This document shows positions 5,091-10,442 of a stretch of 22,929 bases of DNA, one piece after another (the stretch's first letter is position 1; each line of letters starts with the position of its first letter). The notes beneath the pieces were generated by a model. It was not told where the DNA came from and searched no databases. It saw nothing but the letters and a program-made list of their open reading frames with translations. Source of the stretch: a virus; the IMG/VR virus record IMGVR_UViG_3300020215_000142, positions 1-22,929 of that record. One strand, written 5' to 3'. Made by a program: the position numbers and the translations under genes.

Positions 5091-6089
5091 CTAGATGCGA
5101 TTTTCATCACAATTTGAGGTGGCTTTTTTGAAGAAACCGAATTCGCGCTCGTCTTTCACGAAGCGCGAGATAATGCCGTCCCCAACCGCTAAAACCTGCT
5201 TAATGTGTTTATAGAACGACGACTTTGGGAGTCCCATAGCGGTATAGGCTTCTTTGGCCCTATACCAGCGCTCGGGATTCGCCACGAAGAACTTCACAAT
5301 GGTATCCGGCTTCGTGGGCCATTGAGCCAGCTCCTCAAAGTACAGCGGATCAGGCTCTACCATGTTCAGCATCACCCTATCCACGATCTTGCCGGACCGT
5401 TGCAAATTGCACTGAAGCGTCCTCGCCTTAGAGGACCTATCCATATCGAATAGAAACTGATGCGTAATCCAAGCCTGAAAGAACACGCTCCCAAACACAT
5501 CATCATCGTCAGGCGGCAGGATGCACCCATCCTTATCGCGTCTACTCTTCTTAAAGTGATGCACAAGTATCATGGCGCAGTTAAACTTCTCCTGAATGAG
5601 CCTAAGACACCCTGTAAAGTCCCTAACCGCCTCATCGTCACTGAGACTGCCCTTCATGGCAAAGTACACGGGATCAATAATCACCACATCTACCTGCTTC
5701 GCGCTCTCTTCAATGCGCTTAATAAGCTGCTCAGTCTCGCTTACATTGTTCAACTGAAGCGGGGGAGAGAAAAGTAGAAAGAAGTTCTCCCTATCCATAG
5801 GCAACGCTTTCGTCATGCGCCTAAACCGGTCCTGACTATCACTCAGGCTCCCTTCAAGCTGCACGTACAGCACCCTGCACTTGCGCCTCACCTCAAACCT
5901 GTCAAGGAACGGCTCCCCACTCGTAAGAGAGCAAATCAAATTAAATAGCAGTACCGACTTTCCTGTCTTCGCCTTACCCGCAAACAGTACAGAATCCTTC
6001 TCGTAAAGAATCTGCTCTATCAGCGGCTCTCTTGACTCAAACTGCTTATTAAACAACTCATCTGCGGTATAAAACCCGAAATCTGACAT
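5091..6089 (-). CDS. RepA-like replicative helicase / AAA_25 ATPase
   Basis: A 332-residue RecA-fold ATPase of the RepA/AAA_25 group, hexameric 5'-3' helicases used by plasmids and phages at replication origins. Walker A is GKAKTGKS (38-45), the acidic strand is YVQLEG (75-80), Walker B is DVVIIDP (134-140), and LVHHFKKS (175-182) is the typical sensor segment. The C-terminal 60 residues look like a winged helix (RAKEAYTAMGLPKSSFYKH). I start it at ATG 6089. A longer frame from a TTG at 6194 would translate a structured RNA into Pro/His-rich sequence without motifs. The binding site (AGGA, 12 bases upstream) is weak, so the leader structure may control translation. It has its own promoter at 6292-6320. 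Confidence 0.78.
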   Translation of the reverse strand: MSDFGFYTADELFNKQFESREPLIEQILYEKDSVLFAGKAKTGKSVLLFNLICSLTSGEPFLDRFEVRRKCRVLYVQLEGSLSDSQDRFRRMTKALPMDRENFFLLFSPPLQLNNVSETEQLIKRIEESAKQVDVVIIDPVYFAMKGSLSDDEAVRDFTGCLRLIQEKFNCAMILVHHFKKSRRDKDGCILPPDDDDVFGSVFFQAWITHQFLFDMDRSSKARTLQCNLQRSGKIVDRVMLNMVEPDPLYFEELAQWPTKPDTIVKFFVANPERWYRAKEAYTAMGLPKSSFYKHIKQVLAVGDGIISRFVKDEREFGFFKKATSNCDENRI

Positions 6090-6155
6090 TCTGGGAGCGT
6101 CCTGTCTAGTGTGCAATGATTCAATTTCTGTGAAGTGTGCATGCTCTGGAAAGGG

Positions 6156-6267
6156 GAGAGGTCCGCAACCTGGCTGGGTGCTCCTTGCGAGCAAGAAGGT
6201 GTCTTTGCAGACACTACGGACCTCTCGAAACTTCTAGTAGGTGATGATTTCATATCTTCCAGCCAGG
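6156..6267 (-). ncRNA. Pseudoknotted leader RNA of the helicase gene
   Basis: On the minus strand, in RNA order: segment A CCTGGCTGG (6267-6259), a 32-base gap, segment B GAGAGGTCCG (6226-6217), hairpin 1 GTGTCTGCAAAGACAC (6214-6199, GCAA loop), hairpin 2 CTTCTTGCTCGCAAGGAG (6198-6181, CTCG loop), segment A' CCAGCCAGG (6177-6169), TTG, and segment B' CGGACCTCTC (6165-6156). A pairs perfectly with A' (9 bp) and B with B' (10 bp), which gives an A-B-A'-B' pseudoknot. Hairpin 1's GNRA loop is GCAA only on the minus strand, the sense of the helicase mRNA. The unit ends 67 bases before the helicase ATG. Role unknown: control of helicase expression or an origin element. Confidence 0.65.
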
Positions 6268-6291
6268 AATTTTAATTTCATAGCGCCGCGA

Positions 6292-6320
6292 ATTCTATAC
6301 GCGGTTCGCCGCTCAGTCAA
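6292..6320 (-). promoter_or_regulatory. Helicase promoter with long leader
   Basis: Minus strand TTGACT (6315-6320), 17-base spacer, TAGAAT (6292-6297). The spacer contains the dyad GCGG-CGAA-CCGC, a possible operator unlike the one at P1 to P3. Predicted transcript start near 6285 gives a leader of about 195 bases that includes the pseudoknotted RNA. Confidence 0.6.
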
Positions 6321-6323
6321 CCA

Positions 6324-6548
6324 CTATTTCAACTTTTTTCTAACAAGCCTCATATGTTTGCCGCATCGCACAGCCTCAAAGCGCTTCGCCTCACTCATTG
6401 GTATCAACCACAGCTTCGGGCTAACTTGCGTTGCCTTGATCAAATTACGCTGCGTATGATATTTTCCACTCTTATTAATATGCTGATGCACAAGCTGCCT
6501 TGTTACACCAAGCATATTGCAGAAGTCTTTTACAGTAATCAATTTCAT
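6324..6548 (-). CDS. Small helix-turn-helix protein (excisionase or Cro-like)
   Basis: A 74-residue protein with a MerR/HTH_17-like fold at its N-terminus: MKLITVKDFCNMLGVTRQLV, then HQHINKSGKY, a wing, and LWLIPMSEAKRFEA, which matches the 'W.ip..ea..f' ending of excisionase-type DNA-binding domains. The tail is strongly basic (MRLVRKKLK). It lies directly downstream of the integrase on the same strand, the usual place for an excisionase, but it has its own promoter P2 carrying the shared operator. The predicted transcript begins at or next to the ATG, so the message is probably leaderless. It could also be the early regulator that binds those operators. Confidence 0.65.
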   Translation of the reverse strand: MKLITVKDFCNMLGVTRQLVHQHINKSGKYHTQRNLIKATQVSPKLWLIPMSEAKRFEAVRCGKHMRLVRKKLK

Positions 6549-6555
6549 TCATACT

Positions 6556-6584
6556 ATTCTATATAGCAACTTGTCGCGTGTCAA
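6556..6584 (-). promoter_or_regulatory. Promoter P2 (leaderless start)
   Basis: Minus strand TTGACA (6579-6584), 17-base spacer, TAGAAT (6556-6561). The predicted start near 6549 coincides with the ATG at 6548, leaving no leader. The promoter begins just past the integrase stop codon. Confidence 0.65.
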
Positions 6585-6585
6585 G
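6570..6585. promoter_or_regulatory. Operator-like palindrome copy 2
   Basis: Minus-strand CTTGACACGCGACAAG matches the ideal CTTGACACGTGTCAAG at 14 of 16 positions and covers the P2 -35 box. Confidence 0.6.
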
Positions 6586-6587
6586 AC

Positions 6588-7448
6588 TTATCCTACAAGA
6601 CTATCATACATTTCACGTTTCTTTACCGTCTCAAAGTGCGTATAGATTGCCGTGGTATTAAAGTTCTCATGGCCCAGCAAATCTCTTAACAGAAACCTAT
6701 CTGCACCTTTCGTAAGTATCCTTGCCAAGCTATGCCTAAACTTATGCGCGAACACCCTGATCTGCGATCCCTCTGAGGAATCGCGCATATGCCTTGCAAG
6801 CGTTGACTCATGCAGTCTTTCCCACGTAGGCGAATAGAAGAGTGGATTGCCGCGCTTGAGTTTTCCCTGCATCGCAAGTGTAATCAAGTAAAACGTCAGG
6901 ACAATATGTGTGAATTTAGTAACCGGATTATACCTAACCTTTCCCGTCTTAATATTCACAATCTTAACAAGCCTTTGCTGAAACGTATCAAGCACATCCT
7001 CCACATTGAGCGCAATTAATTCCGATTTCCTCATCGCGCAATCCCAAAACAAGATCATCATGACAAAATCGCTAATGCTATGGAATGGGTTAAACGTGAC
7101 CTTGTAGAAGTCATCTTCCGTAAAGAACTCTACGCGCTTTCCATTGCCCTTTGCAAAGGTATTCTCATACGGAATACGCTCGATCAGCCTCTCACGATAA
7201 GCATAGCGCCCATAGGACTCAATCAGGATGCTGAACCTATACCTTGTCCCAGGCGACCAAAGAAACCTTGCCGCAACGTTCCTCACCACGTCCTCATACT
7301 CACTTTGCGCTCTAATCGGTATCCAAGGATGATCACCGCCAGCCTCTTCATGAAACAGCCCAATCATGCGCCTATACTCCCGCATTGTTGCAGGAGCTAA
7401 GCCCTGATTTACTTCCAAAAACTCTATAAACTTCTCTCTGATCTCCAT
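6588..7448 (-). CDS. int: Tyrosine integrase
   Basis: Catalyses site-specific integration and excision of the phage DNA. The 286-residue protein has an N-terminal SAM-like core-binding domain (about 1-95) and a catalytic domain (about 110-286). The catalytic residues are visible: R140 in CAMRKSE, a beta-hairpin Lys near 168-170, H235 and R238 in AHKFRHS, H260 in LLGHENF and the nucleophile Y269 in TTAIYTH. The start is ATG 7448; a TTG at 7460 lies inside the predicted -10 box. No ribosome binding site is seen and the predicted 5' leader is only about 5 bases. No arm-binding N-terminal domain of the lambda type is present, so it is of the simpler XerC/D-like size. Confidence 0.85.
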   Translation of the reverse strand: MEIREKFIEFLEVNQGLAPATMREYRRMIGLFHEEAGGDHPWIPIRAQSEYEDVVRNVAARFLWSPGTRYRFSILIESYGRYAYRERLIERIPYENTFAKGNGKRVEFFTEDDFYKVTFNPFHSISDFVMMILFWDCAMRKSELIALNVEDVLDTFQQRLVKIVNIKTGKVRYNPVTKFTHIVLTFYLITLAMQGKLKRGNPLFYSPTWERLHESTLARHMRDSSEGSQIRVFAHKFRHSLARILTKGADRFLLRDLLGHENFNTTAIYTHFETVKKREMYDSLVG

Positions 7449-7459
7449 CGGGGAGCGCA

Positions 7460-7488
7460 ATTTTATACACTTCGCCTCACTTTCGCAA
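7460..7488 (-). promoter_or_regulatory. Integrase promoter
   Basis: Minus strand TTGCGA (7483-7488), 17-base spacer, TAAAAT (7460-7465). The predicted start near 7453 leaves about 5 bases before the integrase ATG. Confidence 0.45.
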
Positions 7489-7672
7489 CTAAAATTTTAG
7501 ACATAAGTATAAACAATTAAACAACTTACAACCAAATTAATGCACATTTTGCCGTAATTGCACATTGCATTGGGCAAATCAAGCACCGCCAACTACATTT
7601 GTCACAAAACTAACATATCAACCTTAACTATGCCCAACACATTGTGCATAAAAATGTGCATAATGGCCATAA
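7461..7672. promoter_or_regulatory. Divergent int-repressor control region with TGTGCA repeats
   Basis: This AT-rich 212-base gap separates the divergent integrase and repressor genes. It contains four copies of a TGTGCA core: ATGCACA at 7540-7546, TTGCACA at 7558-7564, and TGTGCAT at 7643-7649 and 7655-7661. The last two are direct repeats 12 bases apart, and the first two are in the opposite orientation. A weak plus-strand promoter for the repressor could be TTAACT (7624-7629), 17 bases, CATAAA (7647-7652), which would place the repeats on and just after its -10 box. They are candidate autoregulatory operators. No gene is seen here. Confidence 0.45.
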
Positions 7673-7879
7673 ATGGAATCAAGACTTAGGTTAGGTCGAA
7701 AGATACGGGCAATGCGTAGGGAGCGCGGCTATAGTGTCTCTGAGCTTGCTAGACGCGCCAAGATAAGCCGCAATTACATTGCCATTCTTGAAGGTAGAAG
7801 GCCCTCAAAGGTTACGCTAGAGACGCTAGAGAAGATAGCGGAAGCTCTAGGTGTCACTATCTCGGACCTTTTGTCTTAA
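7673..7879 (+). CDS. XRE-family repressor (cI-like), 68 aa
   Basis: The whole protein is one lambda-repressor-type HTH domain: LRLGRKIRAMRRERGYSVSE as helices 1-2, LARRAKISRNYIAILEGRR as the recognition part, and the closing LETLEKIAEALGVTISDLL. It is the only plus-strand gene in the early half and faces away from the integrase, as expected for a lysogeny regulator. No dimerisation or LexA-type protease domain is present, so its control must differ from lambda CI. It lacks a visible ribosome binding site; a nearby out-of-frame ATG at 7663 has none either. Its stop codon overlaps the end of a minus-strand peptide gene. Confidence 0.8.
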   Translation: MESRLRLGRKIRAMRRERGYSVSELARRAKISRNYIAILEGRRPSKVTLETLEKIAEALGVTISDLLS

Positions 7880-7929
7880 TCGCTTAGAATAAGCATAATC
7901 AGCAGGATCATTACGATAGCCCACAGCAT
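7876..7929 (-). CDS. Possible 17-residue membrane peptide
   Basis: MLWAIVMILLIMLILSD, a single hydrophobic helix, begins at ATG 7929 with GGAGG 8 bases upstream, two bases after the previous gene's stop. Tiny membrane peptides are common in phage accessory operons, but a frame this short could be chance. It ends head-on with the repressor gene, sharing 4 bases. Confidence 0.4.
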   Translation of the reverse strand: MLWAIVMILLIMLILSD

Positions 7930-7931
7930 AG

Positions 7932-8096
7932 TTAGTCCCTCCAATCTGGTGCCAGCGCTGCCAGCCGCAAGACTTCCTCATCATCGACCGGCAAACGCAC
8001 GCTATACCGCTTAGCCCAGGCACGAATCTGCGCCACATTGCCGCTTGCAAGCGCCTTAGCGCGTTCCTGCTTGAACTCTTCTTGACCGTTGATCAT
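7932..8096 (-). CDS. Small hypothetical protein (54 aa)
   Basis: Starts at ATG 8096, overlapping the previous stop (ATGA), and ends at TAA 7932. The protein is helical and charged (INGQEEFKQERAKALASGN, then QIRAWAKRYSVRLPVDDEE). The 'ALASGN...IRAWAK..YSV.LP.DDE' layout resembles small phage proteins that recur in accessory operons, but their role is unknown to me. Coupled at its 5' end and two bases from the next frame at its 3' end. Confidence 0.6.
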   Translation of the reverse strand: MINGQEEFKQERAKALASGNVAQIRAWAKRYSVRLPVDDEEVLRLAALAPDWRD

Positions 8097-8281
8097 GCGC
8101 GGCCTTCTGCTTTGGCGATTGCGTCCATATTATTTACACAACTACACAAAGACGCTTTTATACCGCACCAATGACAAAATGGTGTACCTTTTAATACTCG
8201 AACAGATTTCCAGCCACGCTTTCTTTCGGACGTGGAACAATGAACCTTATAATAGTCGTATTTTTCAACATTCGCTTTCAT
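8093..8281 (-). CDS. Small zinc-ribbon-like protein (62 aa)
   Basis: I start this at ATG 8281, 7 bases after GGAGG; the ATG at 8287 is only one base from it although it overlaps the upstream stop. The protein has C-H-W-C (FCHWCGIKASLCSCV) with two further cysteines, a compact four-cysteine site. The N-terminal part is basic and Tyr-rich (VEKYDYYKVHCSTSERKRGW). Ends in ATGA overlap with the next gene. Likely a metal-bound small phage protein of unknown role. Confidence 0.6.
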   Translation of the reverse strand: MKANVEKYDYYKVHCSTSERKRGWKSVRVLKGTPFCHWCGIKASLCSCVNNMDAIAKAEGRA

Positions 8282-8283
8282 TG

Positions 8284-8562
8284 TCATGCCTCCGCTTTAT
8301 TGATGACAGTTTGCCACTTTTCAAGAAGCCACAAAGGGCAGTTTTTATCATCGGCGCACCTTCCCACAGATTCTTTTAACGCTTCCAACAACTCCGGCGC
8401 TGCTGCAATGAGGCGGGCGTTGGCCTCAGTAATTTCGGCACTATTCAGATCATAAATCTTGGCGTGGGCTGTCATTTGACCGCCATTTTCTTCATTGGTT
8501 CCGTGTACTTGCAAACCTTTGTATTTGCATCGTTCTAAAATCCACGGCCCCGGCGTGTGCAT
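8284..8562 (-). CDS. HTPGPW-type phage protein (92 aa)
   Basis: This is the widespread phage family that opens MHTPGPW and contains AEITEANARLIAAAPELLEAL, seen here exactly. Its molecular function is unknown; it is usually found among early accessory genes. Start at ATG 8562 is placed before HTPGPW, with AAAGGAG about 9 bases upstream. An in-frame ATG at 8586 would add MKTKENKT and cannot be excluded. The C-terminal part carries two cysteines (RCADDKNCP) and a helix. Confidence 0.75.
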   Translation of the reverse strand: MHTPGPWILERCKYKGLQVHGTNEENGGQMTAHAKIYDLNSAEITEANARLIAAAPELLEALKESVGRCADDKNCPLWLLEKWQTVINKAEA

Positions 8563-8618
8563 CGTCTTATTCTCCTTTGTTTTCATCGTGTACGATCCTC
8601 TCTCCGCGCTAGGCGGCT

Positions 8619-9086
8619 TTAGTTCAATAACTCAAGTCTGTTTTGCTGTGTGCGCTTCAGCTTATCTATGGGCCACCTTTGGCCCTTTTCATATCCAGCA
8701 GGAACATCATCGACTAGCTCAATGACAAACGTTCTTGCGTTAATTTTGACTACCTTAACTACCGCCGAGTAAGCAGAGCCGCAATTTGTCCAAAATAAAC
8801 GGGCCTTTGATCCGATGGCAGCAGCGGCAAGCGGCGAGTTTGTGGCATTAAGCATTGCCGTTGTTTCTTGCGCTATCCTATCCATTTTTGCTTGATGCCT
8901 TTGACTTGCCTCTTCGCGTTCCTTTTGCTGAATATAGGCTGTATACGCCTTATCAACAGAAGCCCATGCCTTGTTATGACGTTCTACCGGATAGCGTGCA
9001 GGACCAGCCACAACCGAGCCAGGAAAACGCGCTTCTATTCTTTCACGTCTTGCTTTATAGATTCCGTATAATTTAGCAGCGTTCAT
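8619..9086 (-). CDS. Hypothetical early protein with coiled coil (155 aa)
   Basis: Starts at ATG 9086 with GAGAGG about 8 bases upstream; a longer start at 9104 would overlap that site. The N-terminal third is basic and helical (AAKLYGIYKARRERIEARF), followed by a charged helix (YIQQKEREEASQRHQAKMDR), then a beta-rich C-terminal domain with hydrophobic strands (SAVVKVVKINARTFVIELVD) and a basic tail. The domain order suggests a nucleic-acid or protein-binding accessory factor. No family recognised. Confidence 0.6.
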   Translation of the reverse strand: MNAAKLYGIYKARRERIEARFPGSVVAGPARYPVERHNKAWASVDKAYTAYIQQKEREEASQRHQAKMDRIAQETTAMLNATNSPLAAAAIGSKARLFWTNCGSAYSAVVKVVKINARTFVIELVDDVPAGYEKGQRWPIDKLKRTQQNRLELLN

Positions 9087-9118
9087 TGTCTGACCTCTCC
9101 GCACCGTCGAGGGTGCTG

Positions 9119-9322
9119 TTATGCTGCAAATCCGTTAAGAGCTTTGTCCCACTTCTTGTTTTCATACGGGAATTGAACCTGATCAACGTAGCCGATAAAT
9201 TCCTCGCCTTGGTCATTCTTAACGCGCCTTCCGTAAAGCGCATAGTCATGGCGAAGGAATGTAATGCGGTATTCGATCCCATATCTGTCTTTAACTATTG
9301 TCCCGTTGCTGTATGGTTGCAT
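9119..9322 (-). CDS. Small hypothetical protein (67 aa)
   Basis: ATG 9322 is preceded by GGGAAGAGAG. The protein is short, beta-rich and aromatic (GTIVKDRYGIEYRITFLRHD, then RVKNDQGEEFIGYVDQVQF), probably a single small barrel or SH3-like fold. It lies in the accessory operon behind promoter P3, between the clamp-like gene and the coiled-coil gene. Function unknown. Confidence 0.6.
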   Translation of the reverse strand: MQPYSNGTIVKDRYGIEYRITFLRHDYALYGRRVKNDQGEEFIGYVDQVQFPYENKKWDKALNGFAA

Positions 9323-9344
9323 TCTCTCTTCCCTCCGTGGTTAG

Positions 9345-9839
9345 TTATGATTTAAGCTTCATTGGCATAATGAGGCCATGAGCTTCGTCTGTTATGTTGC
9401 CGTACATATCAGTAGGGCTTACCTTGAAAGCCTTTTCCTGGTGAATGATCTCTATTTTTACCTTATCCGATCCAAGCGCCTTGCCTAAAGCTACAAGCAA
9501 GGAAATATCAAGACCGAAAGAGACAACCGGCTCGCCTTGAGGAAATACTTGCTCAAAGTTAGGGTAAGGCGAAGCGATCGGCTCAAGAGCGCAAAACATT
9601 TCATCTTTTTTCTTTAGAGCCGGATTCTGTCTCTGAAACTTAAAGTCACTGGCCTTGATAGAGTTACCGCGAGATAACTCTCCTTCCTCAATAGTCACAG
9701 GCACTTTTGCTAAAGCCTTGCCTTCAGTAACTACGGCCCAAGTTCTCCCGTTTTGGTAGACATATACAGATTGAAGCGGTATTCGTGTTTCATCTTTAGA
9801 GCAAAGTTCTTCAAGTTTGTATTTTTTATTGATATTCAT
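9345..9839 (-). CDS. Sliding-clamp-like protein (164 aa)
   Basis: Resembles the short DnaN/beta-clamp-like proteins of phages, which may act as processivity factors or as decoys for the host clamp. Supporting features are YVYQNGRTWAVVTEGKALAK (like the 'v...ATDG.rL' strand of clamp domains), the NFEQVFPQGEPVVSFGLDIS stretch typical of clamp domain 2 ('yP....vfP'), and the repeated LGKALGSDKVKIEI and FKVSPTD strands. It is about half of a bacterial clamp, so only one or two of three domains would be present. First gene behind P3, with a leader of about 50 bases. Confidence 0.55.
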   Translation of the reverse strand: MNINKKYKLEELCSKDETRIPLQSVYVYQNGRTWAVVTEGKALAKVPVTIEEGELSRGNSIKASDFKFQRQNPALKKKDEMFCALEPIASPYPNFEQVFPQGEPVVSFGLDISLLVALGKALGSDKVKIEIIHQEKAFKVSPTDMYGNITDEAHGLIMPMKLKS

Positions 9840-9898
9840 GGTCTACTCCCTTCCGTTTATCCATCCCGTTAACCTGCACCGTTCCTAGAACTGTAAGA

Positions 9899-9927
9899 AG
9901 TATAGCCCGTGTCTTGACCCGTGTCAA
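9899..9927 (-). promoter_or_regulatory. Strong promoter P3
   Basis: Minus strand TTGACA (9922-9927), 17-base spacer, TATACT (9899-9904), the best promoter in the window. The spacer repeats GACACGGG from the -35 region. It drives the 9839-7876 operon. Confidence 0.75.
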
Positions 9928-9928
9928 G
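9913..9928. promoter_or_regulatory. Operator-like palindrome copy 3
   Basis: Minus-strand CTTGACACGGGTCAAG differs from the ideal palindrome CTTGACACGTGTCAAG at one of 16 positions and covers the P3 -35 box. A half-copy (GACACGGG) follows at once. Confidence 0.65.
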
Positions 9929-10065
9929 ATTATTTTATGAACTATTTATCGTCCTATTCATTCCAACCTTGAGGGTCAATTGCGAACTAAGCCCAATTTG
10001 TGCGTGATAGGGGCGGATTAATGTTCCTTTTAGGGATGGAAAAGGAGGGAGAATGGAGGTGCAAG

Positions 10066-10143
10066 ATGGGACTTGTCAATAAAATTGAGCAGCGCATTTA
10101 CAAAATACCGGCATTCCCGGAAAAAATTCAACAAACGCTCTAA
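10066..10143 (+). CDS. Possible 25-residue peptide
   Basis: ATG 10066 has GGAGG 6 bases upstream and reads MGLVNKIEQRIYKIPAFPEK plus five residues to TAA. The binding site is good, but length and lack of a promoter make it doubtful. A second AAGGAGG-ATG pair just before it gives only 9 codons. Confidence 0.25.
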   Translation: MGLVNKIEQRIYKIPAFPEKIQQTL

Positions 10144-10254
10144 AAAACGCGCAAGAGTCCTATAACTATAATTATAAGGCGCATGCACGTTAAGGTCTGA
10201 TATCATTTGATTTACGTTGCTATAAAAAGTGCATATTAAGCCTGTATTCACAAT

Positions 10255-10263
10255 TTATCCACA
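10255..10263 (+). promoter_or_regulatory. DnaA-box match
   Basis: TTATCCACA is identical to the strongest bacterial DnaA box. Single copy, in AT-rich DNA of the divergent control region. It may mark a host-dependent origin or be chance. Confidence 0.35.
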
Positions 10264-10283
10264 GCTAATATTGAGTCTGAACT

Positions 10284-10374
10284 GGGGTGGCACCTGTTGG
10301 ATTTGAATCCCTGGGACAAAATTAATTTTATATATCCCTCTTCCTGCATGAACCTGTGTAGCGAGGCCCACCCC
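10284..10374 (-). other. tRNA-like or tRNA-derived inverted-repeat element
   Basis: GGGGTGG (10284-10290) and CCACCCC (10368-10374) pair perfectly over 7 bp, the length of a tRNA acceptor stem, 91 bases end to end. On the minus strand the 3' half contains GGATTCAAATCC, close to a T-arm (GGTTCAAATCC) but with the invariant G53 replaced by A, and I cannot fold proper D and anticodon arms. The middle holds AAAATTAATTTT, an AT-rich palindrome. It may be a decayed tRNA, an attachment-site remnant or packaging-site structure. Confidence 0.35.
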
Positions 10375-10442
10375 CCTAGAACACAACGCGAACGTAGCGT
10401 TACAGGGCATGTGGAGTCGTCTCCAAAGATTTTGAAGCTGCG

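Larger units (their letters stand above)
9840..10442. other. Divergent early/late intergenic region
   Basis: About 600 bases between the divergent clamp-like and terminase genes. It holds promoter P3 and its operator (9899-9928), a possible 25-residue plus-strand peptide (10066-10143), AT-rich DNA, a perfect DnaA box (10255-10263) and a 91-base inverted-repeat/tRNA-like element (10284-10374). I see no good plus-strand late promoter. The position next to the terminase gene also makes it a place to look for cos or pac. Confidence 0.5.

Noticed and set aside
6090-6194. N-terminal extension of the helicase from a TTG codon
   Set aside because: The added residues are Pro/His-rich and lie across the structured RNA. 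Helicase homology-like sequence starts at ATG 6089.
6156-6267. HDV-type self-cleaving ribozyme
   Set aside because: The pseudoknot topology is similar, but the first helix is separated from the second by 32 bases, and the short P3/P1.1 arrangement is missing.
10030-10251. A 73-codon minus-strand frame in the divergent region
   Set aside because: GTG start without a ribosome binding site, AT-rich composition and Phe/Asn/Leu-heavy translation typical of noncoding DNA.
10284-10374. A functional tRNA gene
   Set aside because: The acceptor-like stem and T-arm-like sequence are present, but the G53-C61 pair is lost and no D or anticodon arm can be drawn.
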